A stretch of DNA of 64,000 bases from the NCBI RefSeq assembly GCF_006385785.1, contig NZ_VFSH01000007.1, forward strand, positions 1-64,000, given 5' to 3'. Shown here piece by piece: positions 37,683-46,124 of this stretch; the first letter of the stretch is position 1; each line of letters starts with the position of its first letter. Both the position numbers and the translations under genes were made by a program. The DNA is from Streptococcus shenyangsis. GTDB lineage: Bacteria > Bacillota > Bacilli > Lactobacillales > Streptococcaceae. The notes under the pieces are model-generated. The model was not told the origin of the DNA, made no database searches, and saw nothing but the letters and a program-made list of their open reading frames with translations.

Positions 37683-37705
37683 CCCAGCTAAACAGCTGGG
37701 TTTTG
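37683..37705. terminator. Bidirectional terminator between the ABC permease and lrgB
   Basis: CCCAGCT, AAAC, AGCTGGG with TTTT on the plus side and an A-rich run (T-rich on the complement) on the other. It serves two convergent operons. Confidence 0.85.
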
Positions 37706-37707
37706 AT

Positions 37708-38403
37708 TTAACTCAATATCAAACTGGCTACAATAGGGCTGACAAAGACATAGAGAATACCGGTAACACCGATAGCCAAACCACCCATAGCTCCTGCTAC
37801 AGAGCCGTATCGAAAGGCTGTTCCCGTTCCGACAGCATGGCCTGTCCCTCCAAGGGAAAGACCAACAGCTACTGGATCATCTATTTTCAACCACTTCAAA
37901 AGGGTTGGGCCGATAACACTGGTTAAAATCCCAGTTGCCACTACAACCACCAAAGTCACGGTCGTCAAGCCTTGCAATTTTTCTGTAATTCCTACTGCCA
38001 TGGCGGTTGTTACTGACTTAGGAAAGAGTGAAATGGCTAGGAAAAAGTCCATGCCAAAAATCTTAGCTACAAGGGCCGTGAAAGAGGTATTGACAACTAC
38101 TGCTAGCAGACTACCAAAGAGAATACTCCGAGCATGGTGCTTCATCAAGTGAAAACTCTTATAAAGCGGAATCCCTAGAGCCACGGTCGATGGGACAATC
38201 AAGTTGTTCAAATAAACCCCACCTTGGTAGTAATCTTGGTAAGAAATACCCGTCACCTTTAGAAAGATGATAATGAAAACAGCTGACAAAAGCAAGGGCG
38301 TTGTCAATGGATGTGGAAAACGTCTGTAAATCAGCATTCCCACTAGGTAAGCTAGGATAGACAGGGCAAGCCCAAACAGGGGATTGGAAACAAATTCACT
38401 CAT
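37708..38403 (-). CDS. lrgB: LrgB/CidB-family membrane protein
   Basis: A 231-aa protein with about six TM segments and the family blocks FPKSVTTAMAVGITEKLQG and GLSLGGTGHAVGTGTAFRYG. LrgAB/CidAB proteins modulate murein hydrolase activity and cell death, and in several species act as overflow-metabolite (pyruvate) transporters. Its ATG overlaps the lrgA stop by 4 bp. Confidence 0.88.
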   Translation of the reverse strand: MSEFVSNPLFGLALSILAYLVGMLIYRRFPHPLTTPLLLSAVFIIIFLKVTGISYQDYYQGGVYLNNLIVPSTVALGIPLYKSFHLMKHHARSILFGSLLAVVVNTSFTALVAKIFGMDFFLAISLFPKSVTTAMAVGITEKLQGLTTVTLVVVVATGILTSVIGPTLLKWLKIDDPVAVGLSLGGTGHAVGTGTAFRYGSVAGAMGGLAIGVTGILYVFVSPIVASLILS

Positions 38404-38774
38404 TTGGCATCTCCTTTCTCATAATCTCCCTCAAACCGTCTCTTGATAAACTGAACCACCAAAGCAATGAGGATAATATTGATAACAGCTGCGAAAAAGA
38501 CAATCAAAACAATTGGCAAAAGATAGGGAGCAATCACATCAAACTTCTCCATAATTCCCACTGCTGGCGGCAAAAAGAGAATGGTCATATTGGCCAGCAA
38601 GAAATTCCCAACCATGTTGACATGCCTGGTTCTCAACCACTTGAATTGCAGGGCTAGAAAAAGAATAATCAAACCGATAATACTGCCTGGGATAGGCAAA
38701 TGAAAGAAACTGGAAATCCCCTCTCCGATTAGAGAAATCACAAAGAGAATCATTAATTGAACATATAATTTCAT
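38400..38774 (-). CDS. lrgA: LrgA/CidA-family holin-like protein
   Basis: A 124-aa protein with four TM segments (MKLYVQLMILFVISLIGEGI, LPIPGSIIGLIILFLALQF, FLLANMTILFLPPAVGIME, and LLPIVLIVFFAAVINIILIA). The PGSIIG and LFLPPAVG motifs are typical. The ATG at 38772-38774 with GGAG 11 bases upstream is preferred; 24 codons more are open. It is divergent from the MarR gene, whose operator-promoter is about 170 bp away, so shared control is possible. Confidence 0.87.
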   Translation of the reverse strand: MKLYVQLMILFVISLIGEGISSFFHLPIPGSIIGLIILFLALQFKWLRTRHVNMVGNFLLANMTILFLPPAVGIMEKFDVIAPYLLPIVLIVFFAAVINIILIALVVQFIKRRFEGDYEKGDAK

Positions 38775-38939
38775 CCTAAACTCCACGAAATAGACTTCTG
38801 CATACCAGTTTACTCTTTTTTCAGAAAATTTCAAGGAAATGCACAAGAGTCATTAAAAATTAGAGAAGAAAGGGGATACAAACAATTCTTGACTTGTAAA
38901 AATTGGCTTGATTTAGGATAAAAGATGCCTGCGTCCTTC

Positions 38940-38986
38940 TTGCCAGCTTTCTTGAAAAGTAGTATAATTATTGCATGCGCAATCAT
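38940..38986 (+). promoter_or_regulatory. marR promoter and palindromic operator O1
   Basis: TTGCCA (38940-38945), 17 bases, TATAAT (38963-38968), followed at once by TTGCATGCGCAATCAT (38971-38986), whose core TTGC-ATGC-GCAA is a palindrome over the start site. The same motif recurs at 39456. Confidence 0.8.
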
Positions 38987-39055
38987 CTTGTGATGCAGAG
39001 ATTGTCCGTTAATGGACTTTCTTCTATTGACAACTCTAAAAAGAAAGGAGAAAAT

Positions 39056-39436
39056 ATGACCTACTTGGAAAAATGGTTTGACTTTAATCGTCGTCAGAAA
39101 GAAATTGAAAGTCTCTTAGAAGAGACTATTGCCCAGCAGAGCGAGCAAAGTCTGACCTTGAAAGAGTTCTACCTCCTCTACTATCTGGACTTGGCTCAAG
39201 AAAAATCTCTACGCCAGATTGACCTGCCAGATAAACTTCATCTGAGTCCGAGTGCTGTTTCTCGGATGGTGGCTCGCTTGGAAGCTAAAAATTGCGGTCT
39301 GCTTAGTCGCATGTGTTGTGATCAAGATAGACGCTCTAGCTTTATCTGCCTGACAAGTGATGGGCAAAAAACACTAGCCACACTACAAAAGGCTGTCGAA
39401 GAAAGCTTGGAAACTGGTTTGGATTTCTTGATTTAA
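39056..39436 (+). CDS. MarR-family regulator, cysteine-rich
   Basis: A 126-aa winged-helix protein. The DNA-binding part is SLRQIDLPDKLHLSPSAVSR (about 51-70) and VARLEAKNCGLLSRMCC. Four cysteines (C80, C87, C88, C98) cluster in the recognition helix-to-wing region, an arrangement suited to thiol-redox or metal sensing. The ATG after AAGGAGAAAAT is chosen; 27 codons upstream are open but overlap the operator. Downstream lie a DUF4649 gene with the same operator and thioredoxin. The function is inferred. Confidence 0.85.
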   Translation: MTYLEKWFDFNRRQKEIESLLEETIAQQSEQSLTLKEFYLLYYLDLAQEKSLRQIDLPDKLHLSPSAVSRMVARLEAKNCGLLSRMCCDQDRRSSFICLTSDGQKTLATLQKAVEESLETGLDFLI

Positions 39437-39455
39437 GATGATTTTTTAAGAAAAG

Positions 39456-39505
39456 TTGCGTGCGCAATCATTTTTCTTGACATTCTCTTTTACAAGGAGT
39501 AAAAT
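39456..39505 (+). promoter_or_regulatory. Second MarR-type operator O2 and promoter of the DUF4649 gene
   Basis: TTGCGTGCGCAATCAT (39456-39471) differs from O1 at one base. It is followed by TTGACA (39477-39482), 17 bases, TAAAAT (39500-39505). Confidence 0.8.
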
Positions 39506-39536
39506 AAAGTCATCATTAAACAAAGGAGTTTTTAAA

Positions 39537-39758
39537 ATGATTGAAATTACCTATCTAGATGCCAGCAAGAACGAAAGAACTGTGACTTTCGAGTCTTATG
39601 AAGACTTTGATCGTTCACAACAAGCTTGCCTTATCGGCGTCGCAGACTACTACCCTGTCCAAAAATTAACCTACAACGGTCATGATTTGGACTACCATGG
39701 GACTTATGGAGATGTCTTCTTCTATCTCATGAAACAAGATTTAAGCCAATATAACTAA
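39537..39758 (+). CDS. DUF4649 family protein
   Basis: A 73-aa soluble acidic protein (MIEITYLDASKNERTVTFES start). Streptococcal homologues lie in the same place, next to trx. No catalytic motif is visible. GGAG lies 8 bases before the ATG, and its own promoter and a MarR-type operator precede it. It is 15 bp from the thioredoxin start, so the two are one operon. Confidence 0.75.
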   Translation: MIEITYLDASKNERTVTFESYEDFDRSQQACLIGVADYYPVQKLTYNGHDLDYHGTYGDVFFYLMKQDLSQYN

Positions 39759-39773
39759 AAAAGGAGAAATACA

Positions 39774-40088
39774 ATGGCAAAAGCAATTACAGATGCAACA
39801 TTCGAACAAGAAACAAAAGACGGTTTGGTCTTGGTAGACTTCTGGGCAACTTGGTGTGGTCCATGTCGTATGCAAGGTCCAATCTTGGATAAATTGTCTG
39901 AAGAACTTTCAGAAGATGTCTTGAAAATCGTTAAAATGGACGTTGATGAAAATCCAAACACAGCTCGTGCTTTTGGAATCATGTCTATCCCAACTCTTCT
40001 CTTCAAAAAAGACGGCCAAGTTGTGAAACAAGTTGCTGGTGTACACACAGCAGAACAGATCAAGGCCATCGTTGCTGAATTGAGCTAA
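39774..40088 (+). CDS. trxA: Thioredoxin
   Basis: A 104-aa thioredoxin-fold protein with the redox site WCGPCR (Cys31/Cys34 region) and the cis-Pro motif SIPTL. It reduces disulfides in the cytoplasm with thioredoxin reductase. The WCGPCRMQGP variant is common in streptococci. It follows the DUF4649 gene in an operon controlled from the O2 operator. Confidence 0.96.
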   Translation: MAKAITDATFEQETKDGLVLVDFWATWCGPCRMQGPILDKLSEELSEDVLKIVKMDVDENPNTARAFGIMSIPTLLFKKDGQVVKQVAGVHTAEQIKAIVAELS

Positions 40089-40097
40089 TCACACTAG

Positions 40098-40129
40098 AGA
40101 CCAAATACTTTCTTTGGTCTCTTTTTTCT
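40098..40129 (+). terminator. Terminator after trxA
   Basis: GAGACCAAA (40098-40106) pairs with TTTGGTCTC (40114-40122), then TTTTTT. Confidence 0.9.
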
Positions 40130-40135
40130 TGCCCT

Positions 40136-40164
40136 TTGCCTTTTTTCAAAAAATATGCTAGACT
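40136..40164 (+). promoter_or_regulatory. Promoter of the que operon
   Basis: TTGCCT (40136-40141), 17 bases, TAGACT (40159-40164) with a TGC extension. It places the RNA start near 40171, just before the structured leader. Confidence 0.6.
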
Positions 40165-40177
40165 GTAGGTAGAATAT

Positions 40178-40253
40178 TACGATGTTTGGGACATGCCATC
40201 GCTAAAAAAAACCTCTACTTGGTATTTTTTAGCTCCCTCAAGGGAGCTTTTTG
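40178..40253 (+). ncRNA. Structured leader with terminator before queC; candidate preQ1 riboswitch
   Basis: CGATG (40180-40184) and CATCG (40197-40201) form a stem with a 12-base loop (TTTGGGACATGC), followed directly by the A-rich tail CTAAAAAAAACC, the layout of preQ1-I aptamers (hairpin plus A-rich pseudoknot tail). An intrinsic terminator (AGCTCCC / GGGAGCT, 40231-40248, then TTTTT) lies 40 bases before queC. PreQ1 sensing is inferred from this and from the operon content; the loop does not match the aptamer consensus closely enough to be sure. Confidence 0.55.
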
Positions 40254-40289
40254 CGTGCTCTGAACATTTCCCATTTTGGAAGGAGTACT

Positions 40290-40943
40290 ATGAAACGTCA
40301 ATCTGCCTTGGTCGTCTTTAGTGGCGGTCAAGATTCTACAACCTGCCTCTTTTGGGCTAAAGAACACTATGAAACGGTCGAAGCCGTTACCTTTGCCTAC
40401 GGTCAGCGTCATCATCTCGAAATTCAAGTTGCTAGAGAAATCGCTAAGGAACAGGGTATCCATCACCATATCCTCGATATGTCTCTACTGGGACAAATCA
40501 CTGAAAATGCCCTGACTTCTGATCTGGAGATTGAGCAAAAAGAGGGAGAGGTTCCCAATACCTTCGTTGATGGTCGCAACCACCTCTTTCTGTCCTTTGC
40601 GGCAGTCCTTGCTAAGCAACGGGGCATTAAAGATATCGTGACAGGTGTCTGCGAGACAGACTTCTCAGGCTACCCCGATTGTCGAGATGTCTTTGTCAAA
40701 TCTCTCAATGTTACTCTCAACCTGGCCATGGATTACAACTTCGTTATCCAAACGCCTCTCATGTGGCTAGACAAGGCTGAAACTTGGGAATTAGCCGACC
40801 AACTCGGTGCCTTTGACTATGTTCGTGAAAAGACCTTAACCTGCTACAACGGGATTATCGGAAGTGGTTGCGGAGATTGCCCAGCCTGCCACCTACGTCA
40901 ACATGGTCTAGATGTTTATCTCTCACAGAAAGGAGAGGACTAA
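40290..40943 (+). CDS. queC: 7-cyano-7-deazaguanine synthase
   Basis: A 217-aa enzyme that makes preQ0 from 7-carboxy-7-deazaguanine with ATP and ammonia. It has the PP-loop [13 protein letters not shown] (residues 10-22) and the C-terminal zinc site [10 protein letters not shown] (about 195-204). The ATG at 40290 follows GGAAGGAG; the frame opens 13 codons further upstream. Its TAA stop overlaps the queD ATG (TAATG). Confidence 0.97.
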   Translation: MKRQSALVVFSGGQDSTTCLFWAKEHYETVEAVTFAYGQRHHLEIQVAREIAKEQGIHHHILDMSLLGQITENALTSDLEIEQKEGEVPNTFVDGRNHLFLSFAAVLAKQRGIKDIVTGVCETDFSGYPDCRDVFVKSLNVTLNLAMDYNFVIQTPLMWLDKAETWELADQLGAFDYVREKTLTCYNGIIGSGCGDCPACHLRQHGLDVYLSQKGED

Positions 40944-41386
40944 TGTTTTTTGCACCCAAAGAAATCAAACAGGAAACTGGGGAGTCTCTTGTCTACAATC
41001 CTCACAGAACCTTGGTATCAAAAGAATTTACCTTTGATGCTGCCCACCACCTCTTTCACTATGAGGGAAAATGCAAATCCCTTCATGGTCACACCTATCA
41101 TCTGCAGATTGCTGTCAGTGGTTTTTTAGATGAACGTGGCATGACCTACGATTTTGGAGATATCAAAGCCATCTACAAGAACTATTTAGAGCCCCACTTG
41201 GATCATCGCTATCTCAATGAAACCCTGCCCTATATGAACACGACTGCTGAAAATATGGTTTACTGGATTTTCCAAACCATGAACCAAGAGTTGCCAGACG
41301 AGCGTGGTCTCCGTTTGGAATACGTTCGCCTCTATGAGACTCCGACTGCCTTTGCGGAGTTTAGACGGGAGTGGTTAGATGACTAG
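40943..41386 (+). CDS. queD: 6-carboxy-5,6,7,8-tetrahydropterin synthase
   Basis: A 147-aa T-fold enzyme converting 7,8-dihydroneopterin triphosphate to 6-carboxytetrahydropterin, the second step to preQ0. The zinc and catalytic residues lie in FDAAHHLFHYEGKCKSLHGH (about 25-45; His-His, Cys, His-x-His), and LDHRYLNE follows near 90. The start at 40943 overlaps the queC stop. It overlaps queE by 8 bp. Confidence 0.96.
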   Translation: MFFAPKEIKQETGESLVYNPHRTLVSKEFTFDAAHHLFHYEGKCKSLHGHTYHLQIAVSGFLDERGMTYDFGDIKAIYKNYLEPHLDHRYLNETLPYMNTTAENMVYWIFQTMNQELPDERGLRLEYVRLYETPTAFAEFRREWLDD

Positions 41387-42095
41387 GGAACGTGTCCTCA
41401 AACTACCAGTTCTGGAAATTTTCGGCCCAACCTTTCAAGGCGAAGGCCGTGCAATCGGGCAGAAAACCATGTTTGTCCGCACTGCTGGTTGCGACTACCA
41501 CTGCGACTGGTGCGATTCTGCCTTTACTTGGGATGGTTCTGAAAAACCAACTCGTATGACATCTGACGAGGTCATTGCTGAGTTGGATAAATTAGGGAGC
41601 TATGACTATGTAACCCTATCTGGGGGAAATCCTGCTATCCTAGCAGCCAACATGGCCGAATTGGTCACCAAACTCAAGGAACGTGGTGTCACTCTGGCTG
41701 TTGAAACTCAAGGCTCTCGCTGGCAAAATTGGTTGAAAGACATCGACCAAGTCACCCTGAGTCCCAAACCTCCTTCATCCAAGATGGAAGTCAACTTTGA
41801 GACCTTGGACTTTATCGTTTCCCAATTGGACCCAGACAAGGTTACCTTTAAAATTCCTGTCTTTGATGATGCAGATTTGGCCTTTGCCAGAGGAATACAA
41901 GAACGCTACCAACCAGATGTTCTCTTTTTATCAGCAGGAAATCCTGAGCCCAAGGCTACGGGTAATATTGTCCAAGACCAATTGGACCGTCTCAAAGAAC
42001 TCTGGGAACGTATCGCTGCCGACGATAGCTGGGGCAATGTCCGCGTCCTTCCTCAACTCCATACCCTCCTCTACCACAACCAACGTGGTGTTTAA
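41379..42095 (+). CDS. queE: 7-carboxy-7-deazaguanine synthase (radical SAM)
   Basis: A 238-aa radical SAM enzyme forming 7-carboxy-7-deazaguanine. The 4Fe-4S motif is CDYHCDWC (CX3CX2C, about residues 38-45), preceded by EIFGPTFQGEGRAIGQKT (about 12-29), a QueE hallmark. SGGNPA (about 87-92) binds SAM. It is the third gene of the operon, overlapping queD. Confidence 0.95.
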   Translation: MTRERVLKLPVLEIFGPTFQGEGRAIGQKTMFVRTAGCDYHCDWCDSAFTWDGSEKPTRMTSDEVIAELDKLGSYDYVTLSGGNPAILAANMAELVTKLKERGVTLAVETQGSRWQNWLKDIDQVTLSPKPPSSKMEVNFETLDFIVSQLDPDKVTFKIPVFDDADLAFARGIQERYQPDVLFLSAGNPEPKATGNIVQDQLDRLKELWERIAADDSWGNVRVLPQLHTLLYHNQRGV

Positions 42096-42113
42096 GATTA
42101 GAAAGAAAAAATC

Positions 42114-42605
42114 ATGTCACAACAAGAAGAAATGAAAAACCTTAGCCTACTAGGCAACAAAGAAACCAACTACATTTTCGAGTATCAACCAGAAGTCCTG
42201 GAATCCTTTGACAATCGTCATGTGGAGAATGACTATTTCATCAAATTTAACTGTCCTGAATTTACCTCACTGTGTCCAATCACTGCTCAACCAGACTTTG
42301 CGACGATTTATATTTCCTACATTCCTGACAAGCTCTGTGTCGAGTCAAAATCCCTCAAGCTCTACCTCTTTAGCTACCGAAACCACGGAGATTTCCACGA
42401 AAACTGTATCAACACCATCGGGAAAGACTTGGTCAACTTGCTAGACCCTCGCTATTTAGAAGTCTGGGGAAAATTCACTCCACGCGGTGGCATCTCAATC
42501 GACCCCTACTACAACTACGGTAAACCTGGAACTAAGTATGAAGGCTTGGCAGAACAACGCCTCTTCCAACACGACCTTTATCCAGAGAAAATTGACAACC
42601 GTTAA
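42114..42605 (+). CDS. queF: NADPH-dependent 7-cyano-7-deazaguanine reductase
   Basis: The 163-aa YkvM-type QueF that reduces the nitrile preQ0 to preQ1. The catalytic Cys is in [17 protein letters not shown] (thioimide Cys near residue 57), followed by the QueF motif [20 protein letters not shown] (about 80-99). The start MSQQEE follows AGAAAG at a proper distance. It ends the queCDEF operon. Confidence 0.96.
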   Translation: MSQQEEMKNLSLLGNKETNYIFEYQPEVLESFDNRHVENDYFIKFNCPEFTSLCPITAQPDFATIYISYIPDKLCVESKSLKLYLFSYRNHGDFHENCINTIGKDLVNLLDPRYLEVWGKFTPRGGISIDPYYNYGKPGTKYEGLAEQRLFQHDLYPEKIDNR

Positions 42606-42612
42606 ACTCATA

Positions 42613-42654
42613 CGAAAAAGCCCTGTTCCTCAAAATGAGGAGCAAGGCTTTTTG
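42613..42654 (+). terminator. Terminator after queF
   Basis: AAAAAGCC with internal TTCCTCA pairs with TGAGGA and GGCTTTTT; both arms allow use by the convergent aquaporin gene. Confidence 0.85.
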
Positions 42655-42662
42655 AGTTTCAA

Positions 42663-43331
42663 TTATTCTTCTGTTCCAAGGAAGTTTTTCGCAACAAGAG
42701 CTGCAAGAACTCCACCAACGATTGGCGCAAGGATGAAAATCCAAACTTGTTGAAGGGCTACGCCACCTACCAAGACAGCTGGGGCCAAGCTACGAGCTGG
42801 GTTTACTGAAAGCCCAGTAATGTTCAAGCCCACAAGAATCATCGCCATCAATGACAAACCGATTACCAGACCAGCAATCGCGCCATTTCCCTTGCTTTCT
42901 GAAGTCACGGTCATGATAACCAAAACAAACAAGAAAGTTGCGATGACTTCAAACAAGAAACCACCAAAGACAGTGACACCGTTTGCCAAGGCATTTTCAC
43001 CAAGACTAGCAGTTGACATGCCTGAGTTAGACAAGAGGAAGAATACCGCAGCTGACGCAAGGAAAGCTCCAACTACTTGTCCAAGGATGTAGTTGACAAG
43101 TTCTGAAGATGACAAACGTTTGTTTACAAACATAGCAATCGAAACCGCTGGGTTCAAGTGAGCACCTGAAATAGTTCCGATTGAGTAGGCTGCAACCACG
43201 ATTGCCAAACCAAAAGCAAAGGCGATTCCAAGGTGTCCAAGGCCTTCAAGACCATTTCCAAAAACAACAGCTCCTGTCCCAACGAACACAAGCATGAACG
43301 TACCGATTAACTCAGCTACAAATTTTTTCAT
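42663..43331 (-). CDS. Aquaporin / MIP-family channel
   Basis: A 222-aa six-helix channel with the two half-helix motifs HLNPAVS (residue about 60) and VNPARS (about 178), the second with the selectivity-filter Arg. The N terminus FVAELIGTFMLVFVGTGAVV is AqpZ-like rather than glycerol-facilitator-like. In pneumococci the aquaporin in this place is described as moving water, oxygen or peroxide. It is convergent with queF. Confidence 0.93.
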   Translation of the reverse strand: MKKFVAELIGTFMLVFVGTGAVVFGNGLEGLGHLGIAFAFGLAIVVAAYSIGTISGAHLNPAVSIAMFVNKRLSSSELVNYILGQVVGAFLASAAVFFLLSNSGMSTASLGENALANGVTVFGGFLFEVIATFLFVLVIMTVTSESKGNGAIAGLVIGLSLMAMILVGLNITGLSVNPARSLAPAVLVGGVALQQVWIFILAPIVGGVLAALVAKNFLGTEE

Positions 43332-43446
43332 TTTCTTTCTCCTTTTTTCAAAAACTAGATACTAGTCTATCAAAAGAGGGAAAGGGTTTCAAGAAAATTG
43401 TTTGGAAATTTTCAGGACAAAATTCTATAAAAACGGTAGTGTTTAT

Positions 43447-43475
43447 TTGAAACATTTTTTTCAAAGGTGTATACT
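43447..43475 (+). promoter_or_regulatory. Promoter of the acetoin reductase gene
   Basis: TTGAAA (43447-43452), 17 bases, TATACT (43470-43475). A roughly 100-base leader follows with GGGTTTACAAAACCC (43494-43508), a possible operator palindrome. Confidence 0.8.
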
Positions 43476-43588
43476 AATAGCGTAGTTTTGATAGGGTTTA
43501 CAAAACCCATTATCGAAGCTTATTTGTAAACCTTTGCTGTTCTTTTATGAACGTTTGAATGGTATCGTGGATACCAAGGAGGAATCAT

Positions 43589-44353
43589 ATGTCTAAAGTT
43601 GCTATTGTCACAGGTGCAGGTCAAGGAATCGGTTTTGCAATCGCAAAACGATTGGTTCAAGATGGCTTTAAGGTAGGAGTCTTAGACTACAATCCTGAAA
43701 CAGCTGAAAAAGCTGTTGCCGAATTATCAGCTAAAAATGCCTTTGCTGTCGTGGCCGATGTTTCGAAACAGGCCGAAGTTGCACAAGCATTTCAAAAGGT
43801 TGTTGACCATTTTGGTGATTTAAATGTTGTCGTAAATAACGCTGGTGTTGCTCCAACTACTCCTCTTGATACAATTACTGAGGAACAATTTACACGCACT
43901 TTCGGTATCAACGTTGGTGGTGTCATTTGGGGTTCACAAGCTGCACAAGCGCAATTTAAAGCACTTGGCCACGGAGGTAAAATTATCAACGCAACCTCTC
44001 AAGCTGGTGTAGTCGGTAACCCAAATCTAACTGTTTATGGTGGAACAAAATTTGCTGTTCGAGGAATTACGCAAACATTAGCACGTGATCTAGCAGACTC
44101 AGGCATCACTGTTAACGCCTACGCACCAGGTATTGTGAAAACACCAATGATGTACGACATCGCTCATGAAGTTGGTAAAAATGCAGGAAAAGATGACGAG
44201 TGGGGTATGCAGACATTTGCAAAAGATATTACTCTAAAACGTCTATCTGAACCAGAAGATGTGGCTGCTGCCGTCAGCTTCCTTGCAGGACCAGATTCAA
44301 ACTACATTACAGGACAAACCATTATCGTTGATGGTGGTATGCAATTCCATTAA
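43589..44353 (+). CDS. butA: Acetoin / diacetyl reductase (short-chain dehydrogenase)
   Basis: A 254-aa classical SDR. The cofactor motif is [11 protein letters not shown] (residues 8-18), NNAGVAP lies near 84, the catalytic Ser in [10 protein letters not shown] (about 137) and YGGTK (Tyr about 151, Lys 155) follow, with the C-terminal [15 protein letters not shown]. It interconverts diacetyl, acetoin and 2,3-butanediol with NADH. The start MSKVAIVTG follows AGGAGGAATCAT; a frame of 10 more codons upstream has no ribosome site. Confidence 0.93.
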   Translation: MSKVAIVTGAGQGIGFAIAKRLVQDGFKVGVLDYNPETAEKAVAELSAKNAFAVVADVSKQAEVAQAFQKVVDHFGDLNVVVNNAGVAPTTPLDTITEEQFTRTFGINVGGVIWGSQAAQAQFKALGHGGKIINATSQAGVVGNPNLTVYGGTKFAVRGITQTLARDLADSGITVNAYAPGIVKTPMMYDIAHEVGKNAGKDDEWGMQTFAKDITLKRLSEPEDVAAAVSFLAGPDSNYITGQTIIVDGGMQFH

Positions 44354-44362
44354 GATACACAA

Positions 44363-44395
44363 AAAGAGGTTGGAAAATGATTCAACCTCTTTTAT
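44363..44395 (+). terminator. Terminator after butA
   Basis: AAAGAGGTTG (44363-44372) pairs with CAACCTCTTT (44383-44392), then TTATT. Confidence 0.9.
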
Positions 44396-44460
44396 TAGTT
44401 TTCATTATTAGTCAGGAGGATACAATAGAAACTCTTTCAATAAGTAATATTAGCTTATCC

Positions 44461-45252
44461 CTAGTATTGAAAAGACTGGATAGCTTCTTTCAAGTCATCT
44501 TGTAAACTATTTCTCTGGTCAAGTTGGACATAGACTTCCAACATACAGGATCTGAAGTTGGAAAATTTATAAAAATCTTCCCTTTCTTCTATCGGAAAGT
44601 CAACAGTTTTTATCCAAGAAGCTACTTTCTCTTGCTCCAACTTCCCTTGTAAAATAGGTTCATAGATCACTCTTGCTAAACGCCAATCTTCATCATCTGT
44701 AAAACGAATGGTAATTCTTTTAAATAATTGACCAAGTATGTCAAATACTTCATGGACTCTGTTTTTAGGAAAGTCTGGATGACAAACCACCTCTGTCAGT
44801 AAATCGGCTCCATGTGCAAAAGCATGAACCCAACCATACTGACTTGAAAAACCCCTTGTATCCTTTTCTTTTGAAAGATAATACAAACCTTGATTTAAAA
44901 GGACATTGCGAATTTCTCCTTTTAATCCCTGATAAAAACCCGATTGCTGGTTAGCATCTGCAGACAAGAGATTTGCATAAACAAGTGCCCTAAAAGAACG
45001 TTCAAGGGTTGACAAGCCTACCTTATCAATCTCTTTATCTAGTCCTCCATCAGCTGAGACCACCTCAGCAATGAACTGAAATTGTTCCTGTGTAAATAGC
45101 TCTTCCTGAATTCCTCTAGCAAAGCTTGTAAAAACAAGGTCATCGCGAATTTCTGGAGAAGGATCTCCCAAATGGTCAAGCAACCACTGGATTTCTTCAT
45201 CATGATAACTTGGTTTTTCTTCTGCTATTTCTCTAAGTAACTCTTGATACAT
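44461..45252 (-). CDS. DUF2785 family protein
   Basis: A 263-aa soluble, mostly helical protein. Blocks such as GWVHAFAHGADLLTEVVCHP (about 140-159) and SLERSFRALVYANLLSADAN match DUF2785, a family without known activity; the HAFAHGAD motif looks like a conserved functional site. The ATG at 45250-45252 is preferred, with GAGG 8 bases upstream; a TTG two codons earlier is too close to the ribosome site. Flanking genes do not suggest a pathway. Confidence 0.75.
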   Translation of the reverse strand: MYQELLREIAEEKPSYHDEEIQWLLDHLGDPSPEIRDDLVFTSFARGIQEELFTQEQFQFIAEVVSADGGLDKEIDKVGLSTLERSFRALVYANLLSADANQQSGFYQGLKGEIRNVLLNQGLYYLSKEKDTRGFSSQYGWVHAFAHGADLLTEVVCHPDFPKNRVHEVFDILGQLFKRITIRFTDDEDWRLARVIYEPILQGKLEQEKVASWIKTVDFPIEEREDFYKFSNFRSCMLEVYVQLDQRNSLQDDLKEAIQSFQY

Positions 45253-45313
45253 GGGCAATACCTCTACATTTCTAGCAACTGTTCAAAAAGCCAGCCCAAG
45301 ATAACTTTCTATC

Positions 45314-46096
45314 TTATTCTTTTTTAGATGGACGTTTTCCTGCAGCAATTGCATCTGCCTCTGTCATCTCAACAACGTTGGCTTTATTCGTTTTTGAAGG
45401 CATTCTATCCTTACTATACCAGTAAACTTTCGCATTCCCATGGTTTGCAACATAGACAATTCTATCTTGCTGTTTGGCTTTAGTCTCAGCTTCATGAGCA
45501 ATTCTTTTCTCTTCTTCTTTTTGAGAAATTAATGATTCAACCGCACCTATCCTATCGAGCAATTCTGCCTTTTTATCGTTATTTTCAATCTGATTAACTG
45601 TTTCTTTGGCAGACTTCACTTGACTCGCATCTTGACTTTCTTCCAATTGTTTGACTAAGTCTTCACCTTTTTCTTGCAACTCATTTGCAGCTTTTTCTTT
45701 GGCAATTCTCTCTTCTTCTGCTTTTTCTTTAGCTTTTTTCTCGTCTTCGATTCGTTTCGCCTCCTCTATGCTAGATGAAGTATCCGTCGTTGAAGCTGTC
45801 GAAGCAGTAGATGTCACAGTCTGCTTAGTTTCTGACTGAGAAGATGAAGTTTTCTTTGTAACAGTTGGGGTTTGGAGAGCAACTGCAACAAAACTAACAA
45901 TGAAAAGCCCTATCATTAAATTTCTTTTTCGAATATCTGGTGATTTCTTTACAAAATACCAAATACCAACTCCGCTCAAAACAAGATAGAGAGTAGGCAA
46001 AGCAATCAATAAAATGATTCCCAACAAAACTAGACCAATTTTGATAAAATGCATTCTTTTGGGATCTTGCTCTAGCCATTCTTTGATTCTATTCAT
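45314..46096 (-). CDS. Membrane protein with coiled-coil domain
   Basis: A 260-aa protein: a short basic N terminus, two TM segments (IKIGLVLLGIILLIALPTLY and NLMIGLFIVSFVAVALQTP), a Ser/Thr-rich linker (SSQSETKQTVTSTASTASTT), and a strongly charged coiled coil (about 110-215, Glu/Lys/Ala-rich). The last 40 residues (IVYVANHGNAKVYWYSKDRM region) end in AGKRPSKKE. The C-terminal motif is found in secreted streptococcal proteins near nuclease-like tails. No function is known to me. Confidence 0.65.
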   Translation of the reverse strand: MNRIKEWLEQDPKRMHFIKIGLVLLGIILLIALPTLYLVLSGVGIWYFVKKSPDIRKRNLMIGLFIVSFVAVALQTPTVTKKTSSSQSETKQTVTSTASTASTTDTSSSIEEAKRIEDEKKAKEKAEEERIAKEKAANELQEKGEDLVKQLEESQDASQVKSAKETVNQIENNDKKAELLDRIGAVESLISQKEEEKRIAHEAETKAKQQDRIVYVANHGNAKVYWYSKDRMPSKTNKANVVEMTEADAIAAGKRPSKKE

Positions 46097-46124
46097 ATTA
46101 TTCTCCTAAAACTCTGTCCAATCT

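Noticed and set aside
38975..39055. Earlier in-frame start for the MarR protein
   Set aside because: It would include the operator, and the downstream ATG has the good AAGGAG site.
40178..40253. preQ1-II type riboswitch
   Set aside because: The elements of that class were not found; the stem plus A-rich tail looks more like type I, and even that is tentative.
41797..42135. A second frame across queE and queF
   Set aside because: It is an out-of-frame shadow of queE with no family match.
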